Source: SSEF01 sp964398485 (lineage in GTDB: Bacteria > Patescibacteriota > Minisyncoccia > Moranbacterales > UBA1568). Taken from it: DNA of 30,802 nucleotides. The notes beneath the pieces are model-generated. The model searched no databases. It was not told where the DNA came from and saw only the letters and a list, made by a program, of their open reading frames with translations. Location of the stretch: positions 1 to 30,802 of the forward strand of contig CAYNMD010000009.1 of the NCBI GenBank assembly GCA_964398485.1. Direction: 5' to 3'. Positions 21,744-29,841 of the stretch are shown piece after piece; within the stretch, counting starts at the first letter, position 1; every line of letters begins with the position of its first letter. A program made the translations under genes and the position numbers.

Positions 21744-21786
21744 TAATAAAAAACACCCGCGGGTGGGGTACTTTTGTTTATAAATG

Positions 21787-21858
21787 CTGGGGAGGTAGGG
21801 ATCGAACCTACGTATGGAGGCTTCAAAGGCCCCTGCCTTACCACTTGGCTACTCCCCA
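21787..21858 (-). tRNA. tRNA-Gln (anticodon UUG)
   Basis: 72 nt, read on the minus strand. The acceptor stem TGGGGAG/CTCCCCA (7 bp), D-arm GCC...GGC, anticodon stem GGGGC/GCCTC with loop CTTTGAA (anticodon TTG), and T-arm GTAGG-TTCGATC-CCTAC all fit. The discriminator is G73, and the first pair is U1-A72, the identity pair recognised by GatCAB in bacteria that make Gln-tRNA indirectly. CCA is not encoded (the sequence continues CAT), so it must be added. It lies 10 nt after dnaX on the same strand and may be processed from that transcript. Confidence 0.96.
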
Positions 21859-21868
21859 ATGCGTATTT

Positions 21869-23458
21869 TTATGACTCGTTTGGTACAAGTTTCCCACCGA
21901 GTGCTTCGAGAGCTTGATCGATGATGGGTGGGTGACTATTTGTCGAGGCTGCTTCGGTTACTCGTACTTCCCAGGGAACACGAAACCCCAAAATCGTAGC
22001 AAAGGCAGTGTCGATGGTCAAGCGATTTTCGGGCTTTTCGAGTCGATCTTTGTGGAAAGGGTATTTTACCTTGAGGGCAGCCACCCCTCCTTCGAGAGAG
22101 AGTTCGGTGGTAGAAAGAGCTACGCCGAGTGAGGCATTGAGGCTTTTGGCATGAGCTACTATAGCTGGCCACCGAGAGGTTACCTTGGCGAGGCTACTGG
22201 TATCGACTGGCGCCGTATCTTTGGCAACAGACGGCTGAGTAGCGACTGCTTTTGGCTGAGAGGGAGTGGATACCTCACGAGGGGAAGGCTGAGGAGGGCG
22301 ATTTGCCGGAGATGCCGGGGTTGTTGGGCTTGGAGGAGTATTTGAAGTAGACACGGATGGCTCTCCTCGTACCGGGGTGATAAGTTTGACGATGGCAATT
22401 TCAAAAGGGAGTTCTGGGATAGGACTATATTTCATAGCGACTTCGGCTTCTTGGAACCGTTCGAGACATTCGACAATACGCTCGCTGCCTAGAGCTGTAG
22501 CAAGATGAGCGAGCTCAGCTCGTTCGCTTTCGGTAAAATCAGCTTCGAGCGATATGGCGCCAGTAGTGTCGACCGAGAGGTAGAGAGCGTGCCTTAGATA
22601 TTGTAAGAGATGTTCAGAGAAATGAGACATGTTTATCCCTTGTTCACCGAGCTCTCGAATAATACGGAGAGCTGTCTCATGATCCTTTTCGCTGATAGCT
22701 TTGAGGAGGTTGGCGAGAGTACTCGTAGTAGTAGCTCCCAAGAGGAGAGTGGTGCGATCAATACGAATAGGCGGCTCTTCGAGAGTGGCCATTTGGGTAA
22801 AGAGCACTTCGGCATCACGCATGCCACCTTGGGCGCTTCGGGCAATGAGAAGGAGTGATTCATCGTCGATATCGATTTTCTCAGCCTTGGCAATTTTTCC
22901 TAGCTTAGCCACGAGCTGATCGAGGGGAAAGCGCTTGAGATCGAGTCTCAGGGCGCGCGAAAGAATAGTTTCGGGTACTTTGCCGATATTGGTGGTGGCC
23001 ATCAAAAAAACGACATGAGCTGGTGGCTCCTCAAGTGTTTTGAGCAGGGCATTCCAGGCGCCAATCGAGAGCATGTGAGCTTCGTCAATGATGTAGACTT
23101 TGTATTGGCCGAGGACGGGAGCTGTGGAGATGGTGTCTTTGAGTTCACGAATATTGTCGACACCTGTATGAGAGGCAGCGTCTATTTCGATAATGTCGAG
23201 TGCTTGATGATTTTTGATAGCGAGACAGTGAGGGCATGTTCCGCAGGGCTCGGCTTTTTTGCGTTTGGAACAGTTAAGAGCGGCAGCAAAAAGACGAGCC
23301 AAAGTAGTTTTGCCGGTTCCCCGTGGTCCGGTGAGGAGATAGGCGTGTGACACCTTGTCCTTGAGGAGGCTTTGAGTCAGGACGGTAACAGCAGTTTCCT
23401 GGCCGATGACATCAGCAAAGCGATCAGGTCTATATTTTCGGTAGAAGGTTGCAGACAT
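21869..23458 (-). CDS. dnaX: DNA polymerase III subunit gamma/tau
   Basis: Clamp-loader ATPase, 529 aa. N-terminal FYRKYRPDRFADVIGQE, Walker A GPRGTGKT (44-51), a zinc module with Cys72, Cys75 and Cys78 (CGTCPHC) plus Cys63, Walker B IIDEAHML (about 124-131), sensor SRALRLDLKRF (the SRC motif has Ala for Cys), then domain III. Residues about 365-420 are a Pro/Ser/Thr-rich linker, followed by a small C-terminal domain. I saw no obvious frameshift site for a short gamma form. Its promoter is an extended -10 almost touching the ATG. The dnaE product at 4-7 kb is its polymerase partner. Confidence 0.95.
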   Translation of the reverse strand: MSATFYRKYRPDRFADVIGQETAVTVLTQSLLKDKVSHAYLLTGPRGTGKTTLARLFAAALNCSKRKKAEPCGTCPHCLAIKNHQALDIIEIDAASHTGVDNIRELKDTISTAPVLGQYKVYIIDEAHMLSIGAWNALLKTLEEPPAHVVFLMATTNIGKVPETILSRALRLDLKRFPLDQLVAKLGKIAKAEKIDIDDESLLLIARSAQGGMRDAEVLFTQMATLEEPPIRIDRTTLLLGATTTSTLANLLKAISEKDHETALRIIRELGEQGINMSHFSEHLLQYLRHALYLSVDTTGAISLEADFTESERAELAHLATALGSERIVECLERFQEAEVAMKYSPIPELPFEIAIVKLITPVRGEPSVSTSNTPPSPTTPASPANRPPQPSPREVSTPSQPKAVATQPSVAKDTAPVDTSSLAKVTSRWPAIVAHAKSLNASLGVALSTTELSLEGGVAALKVKYPFHKDRLEKPENRLTIDTAFATILGFRVPWEVRVTEAASTNSHPPIIDQALEALGGKLVPNES

Positions 23459-23467
23459 AGCTTTCCC

Positions 23468-23476
23468 ATTGTACCA
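23468..23476 (-). promoter_or_regulatory. Extended -10 promoter just before dnaX
   Basis: On the minus strand, TGG directly followed by TACAAT (23468-23473), 9 nt before the dnaX ATG. The predicted start leaves a leader of only about 3 nt. The -35 position falls in the loop of the GtrA terminator and is poor. Confidence 0.45.
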
Positions 23477-23477
23477 A

Positions 23478-23503
23478 ATGAAAACCCGCCAAGAAAGGCG
23501 GGT
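23478..23503 (-). terminator. Intrinsic terminator after the GtrA gene
   Basis: On the minus strand, ACCCGCC (23497-23503) pairs with GGCGGGT (23484-23490), loop TTTCTT, followed by TTTC. It separates the GtrA unit from dnaX. Confidence 0.75.
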
Positions 23504-23524
23504 AAGGGAGAACGGAAATCGAGG

Positions 23525-24010
23525 TTATTTTTTGAAAACGAAGAGCTTGTAGCCAATAAAGTTCCAAACCAGAGAGGCTCCAGTGGCAACGAGTTTGGCA
23601 ACATTGGCCCAGAGTTGATCGCTGATGCCAAATGGAGCAGCGACGAGAGTCGTGATCCCAGTGAGGATGAGTCCATTGATCGTGATGCCAATCAAAGAAA
23701 CAACGAAGAACTGGGAGAACTGGACAGCAGCATTCTTTTCGGCGATACCAGCAGCAGCCTCCTTGAATGTCCAGCGTTTATTCATGTAGTAACTGTTGAC
23801 GACCGCTACGGAAAAGGAAATACAGTTGAGAATAAACAAACCGAAACCGCTCGTGATCCCAGTGAGATACATGAGAATATTGAGTACCGCAAAATCAATT
23901 CCCGTATTAACACCGCCAACGATAATGAATTTGGAGAACTGCTTGATGAGGCGAGCGATAAGTCCAGTGGGGACTGAGGAAACGCTGGCAAGAGGAGTGG
24001 TTTCATTCAT
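23525..24010 (-). CDS. GtrA-family membrane protein
   Basis: 161 aa protein with four membrane segments, starting about residue 28 (FIIVGGVNTGIDFAVLNILM), then 54-75, 99-120 and 135-155. The pattern FSKFIIVGGVNTGIDF, NSYYMNKRWTFK and NFIGYKLFVFKK is the GtrA/DPMS signature. Family members assist glycan transfer, possibly moving polyprenyl-linked sugars, but no glycosyltransferase is adjacent here. It starts 20 nt after the unknown coiled-coil gene, so they may be co-transcribed. No Shine-Dalgarno. Confidence 0.9.
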   Translation of the reverse strand: MNETTPLASVSSVPTGLIARLIKQFSKFIIVGGVNTGIDFAVLNILMYLTGITSGFGLFILNCISFSVAVVNSYYMNKRWTFKEAAAGIAEKNAAVQFSQFFVVSLIGITINGLILTGITTLVAAPFGISDQLWANVAKLVATGASLVWNFIGYKLFVFKK

Positions 24011-24030
24011 AAATGAAGCAGAAAAACAGA

Positions 24031-24801
24031 TTAGGATTTAGCGGCCAATTCTTTTTCCAGCGCCTCCATGTCGCGCATCCACTCATCGAGGGCCGAGCTT
24101 GATTCGGTACTGGTAGAAACGGGGGCTGAAACAGGAGTGGGGGAAGGTGTGTTTTCAGAGGAGAGAGGGGAGAGATCTTGGAGAACGCTGGCTCCGGGAG
24201 TGGATCGTTTGGCACTCGCTACTGGAAGTGGACTGCTTCCCATCATTGAACCTTTGCGGAGGACGTTTTCGATAGCGACCCACGAGGCATCGATATCACG
24301 TGGTAGTACCACGGCTACCTCATCACCGGGAGTTACCCGGAAATAGGTGACAGAAGCCAAGAGTACTCGGTAGGGTTCCCCATCAACGAGGACGTGATAG
24401 TTACCAGCTTCGTCCTGGCTGACAATTCCGATAGCATGTTTGCGATCAACTGGACTAATTTGTTTATAAACAAAAGAGCCTTCGAGGGTGATGGTGAGCT
24501 TGAGGAGGTCCCCTTCGACGAGCTTAGACTTGGAAGCATAATTAGCTGGCACAGGATACTGGCGACCATCGGTCCCCATCATGATCTGGCCATCAAAAGT
24601 TCCTTCGACAACGGTTCCTTCGGCTTCACCCTCGATTTTCTTGGGTCGACCAGATTTCTTCTTGCCTTCAAGCTGAAGAAGCATGGCCTTGGCACTCTGA
24701 ATAGTGCGCTCGGCATTACCGATCATGTCACGGAGGGCTTGTATTCGAGCAGCCTGGTCAGAGGACTGTGAAAGAGAGTTTTCTTCTGAAGACAATTGCA
24801 T
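24031..24801 (-). CDS. Coiled-coil/basic protein of unknown function
   Basis: 256 aa, cytoplasmic, family not recognised. Residues about 17-47 form a short coiled coil (AARIQALRDMIGNAERTIQS). A basic patch KKKSGRPKK (48-56) resembles an AT-hook or nuclear-style basic motif. Residues about 60-185 look beta-rich and folded, with GTFDGQIMMGTDGRQYPVP and SFVYKQISPVDRKHAIGIVS. Residues from about 190 are Ser/Pro/Thr-rich and probably disordered, ending in a helical charged tail (LDEWMRDMEALEKELAAK). I recall similar proteins in Parcubacteria genomes but know no function; nucleic-acid binding is a guess from the basic patch. It has its own promoter. Confidence 0.75.
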   Translation of the reverse strand: MQLSSEENSLSQSSDQAARIQALRDMIGNAERTIQSAKAMLLQLEGKKKSGRPKKIEGEAEGTVVEGTFDGQIMMGTDGRQYPVPANYASKSKLVEGDLLKLTITLEGSFVYKQISPVDRKHAIGIVSQDEAGNYHVLVDGEPYRVLLASVTYFRVTPGDEVAVVLPRDIDASWVAIENVLRKGSMMGSSPLPVASAKRSTPGASVLQDLSPLSSENTPSPTPVSAPVSTSTESSSALDEWMRDMEALEKELAAKS

Positions 24802-24853
24802 ACGAAGTGTTTGTTTTTGGTTCCGAAAGCGAACACGTTTGTTTTACTTCTAT

Positions 24854-24882
24854 ATTGTCACAATAAAACATTTCTCTGTCAA
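24854..24882 (-). promoter_or_regulatory. Promoter of the coiled-coil protein gene
   Basis: On the minus strand, -35 TTGACA (24877-24882), a 17-nt spacer ending in TGT (extended element), -10 GACAAT (24854-24859). The leader is about 46 nt. Confidence 0.6.
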
Positions 24883-25043
24883 TTACTTTTTAGAGTGACA
24901 TGATTTGAATGAAATAATCATAAGGAGTGAGGAGTTTTTGAAAGAGTATTTTTTGTGTTTCGATGATTTTGACAGCGAAGCATTCTTGTTGTGAGAGAGA
25001 AACATCTCTTTTACCCCCGGATGGTGTATAAAACTGGTCTCTC

Positions 25044-25072
25044 TTGACAAAAATAACGTTTATGTGTAAATA
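25044..25072 (+). promoter_or_regulatory. Sigma70-type promoter of the sigma4/HARE gene
   Basis: -35 TTGACA (25044-25049), a 17-nt spacer, -10 TAAATA (25067-25072). Transcription would begin near 25079, 48 nt before the ATG. Confidence 0.7.
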
Positions 25073-25126
25073 TGAGGTACTTTTAAAAACTCTGTAGATC
25101 ATTATTTCTTAGCCATTTTTGTCTCT

Positions 25127-26197
25127 ATGAGTACTGTCAATTCCAAGCCAAAAGACCTGACCAAGGGCACTGGTTTTCGAGCCTTTCTCGATAGCCTCCT
25201 GAGCCGCTTTCCAGAGCGGTCAAGGGCTATTTTTAGCCTGCGTTTTGGCCTTGATACCGGCACAGAAAAGACTCTGGAAGAGATTGGCAAGACCTACTCT
25301 ATTACTCGAGAGCGAGTGAGGCAGGTAGTAGACGTTATGCTCAAGAAGATGAAGACCGAGCTCAAAGAGGCTAAGAATGAACCGGTTATCGTCAAGGTAA
25401 AGACGCTCCTCGAGGAGTCTGCCGGAGTCATGACACTTGACGCTATGGTGAAGCAGCTCGCCAAAGATGATCTCAAAGAAGGTAAGGCTCTCTTGGCACT
25501 ACTCTCTGTGATGCCTGGTCTTGATCATGTCAAGGAGTCTGACCATGAGAAGGCTGCTGTAGCTCTTCATGATTTTGATCGCAAGGCTTGGCAGGGTGTT
25601 GTAGAAAGTGTAGCATCGGCTCTCAAGAGCGAAGACAATGCCATGGATTTTCAGGGACTGTATGCTCTCTTTACCAAAACCCATCCACAGGGAGGGGATG
25701 TTTCTGAAATGAAACTGAAGTGTTGGTTGGCCCCTTCCAAGAAAATTGAAGAAAACGTTTTTGGGCAGTATGGTCTGTGCACCTGGGAGACTATTCGTCC
25801 TCGAGGGACACGCGAACGAGCCCATCTTATTCTCAAGGTATTTGGTAAGCCACTTCATTTTCGTGAGATTGCCAAACTTATTGATGAACATGGCCTCTAC
25901 AAACTAGGGAAGAAAACTCATCCTCAGACAGTTCATAACGAGCTTATCAAGGACAAGCGTTTTGTCCTCGTTGGTCGCGGTACCTACGCCCTTTCTGATT
26001 GGGGCTATACCAAGGGAACGGTTCGCCAGGTACTCGCCAATATCCTCAAAGAGAAATCAGAACCAATGTCACGAGAGGAGCTTCTCAAGGCAGTGATGAA
26101 AGTGCGCCAAGTCAAGAAATCTACAGTGATCATCAATCTCAATACTTTCTTTACCAAAGTTGGAAAAAACATCTATACTTTGCGTGAAGGGTCTTAA
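25127..26197 (+). CDS. Sigma-region-4/HARE-HTH transcription regulator
   Basis: 356 aa. The first 80 or so residues match region 4 of sigma70 factors: SRFPERSRAIFSLRFGL, then the helix-turn-helix KTLEEIGKTYSITRERVRQV that reads -35 elements. No region 2 or 3 is present, so it cannot act as a full sigma factor. After a helical middle come two winged-helix units. One is FGKPLHFREIAKLIDEHGLY ending in VLVGRGTYALSDWGY, which resembles HARE-HTH (as in the RNA polymerase delta subunit). The other is SEPMSREELLKAVMKV ending in GKNIYTL. Probable role: an RNA-polymerase-associated regulator; this is inferred. It has a near-consensus promoter and no Shine-Dalgarno. Confidence 0.8.
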   Translation: MSTVNSKPKDLTKGTGFRAFLDSLLSRFPERSRAIFSLRFGLDTGTEKTLEEIGKTYSITRERVRQVVDVMLKKMKTELKEAKNEPVIVKVKTLLEESAGVMTLDAMVKQLAKDDLKEGKALLALLSVMPGLDHVKESDHEKAAVALHDFDRKAWQGVVESVASALKSEDNAMDFQGLYALFTKTHPQGGDVSEMKLKCWLAPSKKIEENVFGQYGLCTWETIRPRGTRERAHLILKVFGKPLHFREIAKLIDEHGLYKLGKKTHPQTVHNELIKDKRFVLVGRGTYALSDWGYTKGTVRQVLANILKEKSEPMSREELLKAVMKVRQVKKSTVIINLNTFFTKVGKNIYTLREGS

Positions 26198-26293
26198 TTA
26201 CTTTGGGACGATTGAGTTTTGCTAGCCGGCAGGACAAAAAATTCGTATACTAAGGAAGTGTAAGCGGGCAACGTCCCATTAACTTTCTCGGCC

Positions 26294-27571
26294 ATGGCCG
26301 AATTTTTCTCTAACATAGCATTCATGTTTTCTGTGGCGAGCGATATTTGGTATATCGTTCTTCCACCGATTTTGTATTTTCTTTTCATGCTCCTCTGGGG
26401 CGATTATGTAGGTGGCAAAGCGGCTTCCAAAATGGAGTGGGTGCTCCTCGAGATTATTCCACCGCGCGAAGTAGAAAAAAGCCCGCATCCCATGGAACTC
26501 ATCTTTTCGGGATTGTCAGGAACGATCAAATCGCCGTCAGCTGTTGAGGAATTTGTCACCGGTGATATCCCAGCAAGTTTTAGTTTGGAAATTGTCGGCA
26601 CCGAAGGTAAAGCCCATTTCTATATTCGTACGCTCAAAGGATTTCGCAATCTTGTAGAGGCTCATTTCTATGCTCAGTATCCAGATGTCGAAATTGTTGA
26701 GGTAGATGATTATGTCAATGACGTGCCTCGCTCTGTTCCTAATATGGAGTGGGATATGTGGGGAGTGGAGTTCAAACTGCTCAAGCCAGATCTCTATCCC
26801 ATCCGCACGTACAAATTTTTTGAAGAAAGCGTTACTGGGAAAATGATTGACCCATTGGCTGGACTTATCGAAGTAATCGGCAAGGCTCCTCCGGGGCAAC
26901 ATATGTGGCTCCAGCTTATTGTGACGCCACAAAAAGAAGATTGGGGTCCAAAAAAAGGCCAGGCTACTATCGAGGAATTCCTCGGCCATGAAGAAGTAGA
27001 GTCGCCTGGTGTCTTGGCTCGTCTCTGGCATGATTTTTCGGAGATATTTGCCAATATTTTTACAGCTATCTTGGGAAAGGAAATTGAGTGGACCGCTCTC
27101 GGTGAATCGCCTTCCAAAGATGAGGCACCGGTGGAATTCCGTCTTACTCCGGGACAGAAAGATGTACTCAAAGCACTGGAGAGTAATATTGGGAAGCCGA
27201 TGTACAAAATAAAAATGCGGTACATGTACGTTGGGAGAAGAGAAAGTTTTTCCAAGCAGACAGGTGTCTCAGCTTTTATTGGAGGGATCAAACAATTCAA
27301 CGATCTCAACCTCAATAGTATGGTGCCGGACGATCTTACCAAGACCTATGCTAACTATATTTGGGTAGACAAGCGTACCCGCTACAGGCAGCGTAAACTT
27401 TTCCGACGATATATTAGCCGAGATACAGATGATCAGAGTAATCGTTTTCTCCTCTCTTCGGAGGAATTGGCCACCCTCTTTCATATTCCAGACATGTCCG
27501 TAACAGCTCCATCGCTCACCAGGGTAGTGGCCAAGCGTGGTGGTGCCCCAGCTAATTTGCCGGTACAATAA
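26294..27571 (+). CDS. Membrane-anchored partner of the VirD4-like ATPase (DUF8128-like)
   Basis: 425 aa. One N-terminal hydrophobic segment (about 17-38, WYIVLPPILYFLFMLLWG) is followed by a large soluble part. The opening of that part (WVLLEIIPPREVEKSPHPME and FSLEIVGTEGKAHFYIR, then NLVEAHFYAQYPDVEIVEVDDY) matches my memory of a Patescibacteria family tied to VirD4-like ATPases (DUF8128). A later part (VRxR-like KIKMRYMYVGRRESFSKQTG) resembles the same family's second domain. It ends 15 nt before the ATPase gene, so they form a unit, with this protein supplying the membrane anchor the ATPase lacks. The start lacks a Shine-Dalgarno; a TATACT lies 43 nt upstream (26246-26251). Function is inferred from context. 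Confidence 0.75.
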   Translation: MAEFFSNIAFMFSVASDIWYIVLPPILYFLFMLLWGDYVGGKAASKMEWVLLEIIPPREVEKSPHPMELIFSGLSGTIKSPSAVEEFVTGDIPASFSLEIVGTEGKAHFYIRTLKGFRNLVEAHFYAQYPDVEIVEVDDYVNDVPRSVPNMEWDMWGVEFKLLKPDLYPIRTYKFFEESVTGKMIDPLAGLIEVIGKAPPGQHMWLQLIVTPQKEDWGPKKGQATIEEFLGHEEVESPGVLARLWHDFSEIFANIFTAILGKEIEWTALGESPSKDEAPVEFRLTPGQKDVLKALESNIGKPMYKIKMRYMYVGRRESFSKQTGVSAFIGGIKQFNDLNLNSMVPDDLTKTYANYIWVDKRTRYRQRKLFRRYISRDTDDQSNRFLLSSEELATLFHIPDMSVTAPSLTRVVAKRGGAPANLPVQ

Positions 27572-27586
27572 GAGTCATTGCTATTT

Positions 27587-29692
27587 ATGCCAGAAGACAA
27601 TCCAATTACCGTTTTTGCCAAGACCAATTTCCGCAATCAAGAGCGGGTGTTTGGTATCAAGGCTGATGATCGCCGTCGGCACATGTATATCATCGGAAAG
27701 ACGGGTATGGGAAAAACCAATCTCCTGGAGAATCTGGCTATCCAAGATATCCGGGCTGGTCACGGGATGTGCTTTATCGATCCGCACGGCGATGTGGCCC
27801 AAAAGCTCATTAAGGCGGTGCCACCAGAACGCATCAATGACGTGATTTATTTTGATCCAGCCGATCAGAAGTTTCCTATTGCGTTTAATATTCTCGAACA
27901 GGTAGCTCCCGACCAGCGTTCACTGGTGGCTTCTGGACTCGTCGGTGTGTTCAAAAAAATCTGGGCGGATTCATGGGGACCTCGGCTCGAATATATTCTC
28001 CGCAACGCTATTTTGGCGCTGCTCGAATATCCTGGCTCAACACTCCTGGGAGTCATGCGTATCCTCGTCGATAAATCATATCGCGAACGAGTAGTCGACA
28101 AAGTGACGGACCCGGTGGTGAAGGCTTTCTGGCGAGATGAATTTGCAGGATGGAATGAACGTGTGCTTCAGGAGGTAATTTCACCTATTCAGAACAAGGT
28201 AGGACAGTTTACGTCCAATAGTTTGATCAGAAATATTATTGGTCAGACGACCAGCGCTTTCAATGTGCGCGAAGTTATGGATGGTCAAAAGATTCTTATC
28301 ATGAATCTGGCCAAGGGAAAGATTGGTGAAGACTCTTCGGCACTCCTGGGAGCGATGATGATTACCAAAATCCAGCTCGCAGCTATGGGCCGAGTCGATA
28401 TTCCAGAGGCTGAACGTAAAGATTTCTATCTCTATGTTGATGAGTTTCAGAACTTTGCTACCGACTCATTTGCCAACATTCTTTCCGAAGCACGTAAGTA
28501 TCGGTTGGCGCTCGTCCTCGCCAACCAATACATCACTCAGTTGGATGAAAAAGTGCAGGATGCTATTTTTGGTAACGCTGGAACAATTATTTCGTTCCGG
28601 GTGGGTGCCACCGATGCAGAATTTCTCGAGAAAGAATTTGAACCGGTCTTTACCATGAATGATCTGGTAAATCTCCCGAAATACAATATCTATCTCAAGC
28701 TCATGATCGATGGAATTGCGGGCGATGCTTTTTCGGCCACAACCCTCCCTCCTATCCCCATCGAGAATCCAGATATCGATCAGCGAGTGATTGCGGTTAC
28801 TCGAGAGCGTTATGCGGCTAGCCAAGAAGAGGTAGAAGACAAGATTCGCCGTTGGACAGGTATGCTTACTGATGAGGAAAAGGCTGAATTATTAAAGCGA
28901 GCTGCTCCTTCCGAAAAGCCAAAAGAAGAAGAGAAGCCTCGAGTTTCTCCTCCTCCAGCGCCACGAATGGAAATTAGGAAACCCAAGACAACGCCTCCAG
29001 CTCCAGTTAAGCCGAGAGAGGAAAAACCTCTTCCAAGGAAAGTGGAAGCGGTAGAGCCGATCAAAAAGCATCGAGAGAAGGCAGAGGCGGAGACTCATCC
29101 TGAGCCAGCTCTCCGGTCTCAACAAGAACCAAAAGAGACTCCTCCAGTAGTCCAGGTCCAAGAAGTACCGAAGGCACCAGTTCAAGAAGGGAAGCCTGAG
29201 AAGCCGGCTGCTTTGCCAGTGGAGACAGCACCAAACACAAAAGAGCCAGCCCCCGAGAGGAAACTGTATCCATCCTCCTGCGCTACTTGTGGGGTGGATA
29301 TCGAGGTTCCTTTTGAACCCGATGATTCGAGACCTACTTTTTGTAAAGACTGTCTCCGGGATTATCAGCGAGCGGTAGCCAAAGCTAAGAAAGAGGAAGA
29401 AGAGAAGCAGGCTCGTGAACGAGGAGGAAATGATCCAGATGGCGGAACTCCTACGGGTGGCTCGGGGACAGCTCAGCATCAGCATGCGGAGAGAAATAGG
29501 GAAGGAGAAAAAAGGCGCAATACGCAGCCTCGGGTATACGCCCCCTCCGAAGCCCCGGTTAAATTGTCCCAGACCCAATTTATTGCCCCCAAAAAATTCA
29601 AATCATTGGGCGGTAATAAGAAAGGTGTCGACCGAGACGCTGTCCGTGCGCTCATCGAAAACGCCCGTCACCATCATCCTGAAGAAGTCTAA
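27587..29692 (+). CDS. VirD4/TraG-like ATPase with C-terminal zinc ribbon
   Basis: 701 aa. Residues 1-about 430 are a FtsK/VirD4-type motor: Walker A GKTGMGKT (37-44), FIDPHGD, and Walker B YLYVDEFQNF (about 282-291) followed by ARKYRLALVLANQYITQL, the layout of type IV coupling proteins. There is no N-terminal membrane segment. Residues about 440-560 form a long Pro/Glu/Lys-rich linker. Next comes a zinc ribbon (CATC...CKDC, about 564-590), then a charged, low-complexity and basic tail. The ATG at 27587 is chosen over an in-frame TTG 9 nt upstream. The upstream gene encodes the likely membrane partner. Role in DNA or protein transfer is inferred; no other type IV secretion genes are visible. 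Confidence 0.88.
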   Translation: MPEDNPITVFAKTNFRNQERVFGIKADDRRRHMYIIGKTGMGKTNLLENLAIQDIRAGHGMCFIDPHGDVAQKLIKAVPPERINDVIYFDPADQKFPIAFNILEQVAPDQRSLVASGLVGVFKKIWADSWGPRLEYILRNAILALLEYPGSTLLGVMRILVDKSYRERVVDKVTDPVVKAFWRDEFAGWNERVLQEVISPIQNKVGQFTSNSLIRNIIGQTTSAFNVREVMDGQKILIMNLAKGKIGEDSSALLGAMMITKIQLAAMGRVDIPEAERKDFYLYVDEFQNFATDSFANILSEARKYRLALVLANQYITQLDEKVQDAIFGNAGTIISFRVGATDAEFLEKEFEPVFTMNDLVNLPKYNIYLKLMIDGIAGDAFSATTLPPIPIENPDIDQRVIAVTRERYAASQEEVEDKIRRWTGMLTDEEKAELLKRAAPSEKPKEEEKPRVSPPPAPRMEIRKPKTTPPAPVKPREEKPLPRKVEAVEPIKKHREKAEAETHPEPALRSQQEPKETPPVVQVQEVPKAPVQEGKPEKPAALPVETAPNTKEPAPERKLYPSSCATCGVDIEVPFEPDDSRPTFCKDCLRDYQRAVAKAKKEEEEKQARERGGNDPDGGTPTGGSGTAQHQHAERNREGEKRRNTQPRVYAPSEAPVKLSQTQFIAPKKFKSLGGNKKGVDRDAVRALIENARHHHPEEV

Positions 29693-29695
29693 AGT

Positions 29696-29719
29696 AAGCA
29701 TTGGAGTCTTGCTTTTTTT
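29696..29719 (+). terminator. Possible terminator of the ATPase unit
   Basis: AAGCA (29696-29700) pairs with TGCTT (29710-29714) across a 9-nt loop, followed by T to 29719 (seven in a row from 29713). The stem is short, but the T-run is good. Confidence 0.5.
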
Positions 29720-29731
29720 GTATTCATCTGC

Positions 29732-29746
29732 GAGAATGTGTCGCTC
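29732..29746. repeat. 15-nt direct repeat, copy 1
   Basis: GAGAATGTGTCGCTC; 14 of 15 bases match copy 2 at 29789-29803, with a start-to-start distance of 57 nt. Confidence 0.7.
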
Positions 29747-29788
29747 GGTATTTTCGATTTTGTGCCCGAGACAAGTCTTCATTTTTTT

Positions 29789-29803
29789 GAAAATGTGTCG
29801 CTC
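29789..29803. repeat. 15-nt direct repeat, copy 2
   Basis: GAAAATGTGTCGCTC; 14 of 15 bases match copy 1 at 29732-29746. It abuts the hairpin at 29807-29841. Confidence 0.7.
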
Positions 29804-29806
29804 ACA

Positions 29807-29841
29807 GTAAATTTCCCCTCCCTGAACCAGGAGAGGTTTAC
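29807..29841 (+). other. Stable hairpin upstream of mnmA
   Basis: GTAAA (29807-29811) pairs with TTTAC (29837-29841); inside, CCTC/GAGG and CCTG/CAGG stack around the loop AAC, with small bulges. There is no T-run. Possibly a leader RNA element or the end of a repeat unit; function unknown. Confidence 0.45.

Larger units (their letters stand above)
24802..25126. other. Divergent intergenic region (325 nt)
   Basis: No convincing gene. It holds two oppositely directed promoters, at 24854-24882 (minus) and 25044-25072 (plus). A TATTGT/ACAATA inverted repeat (about 24853-24865) overlaps the minus -10. A 70-codon minus-strand frame runs through it but lacks any protein-like features. The rest is AT-rich with no strong hairpins. 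Confidence 0.6.

Noticed and set aside
24890..25102. 70-codon minus-strand frame in the 325-nt intergenic region
   Set aside because: No ribosome site or recognisable protein features; it overlaps the promoter of the sigma4/HARE gene on the other strand.
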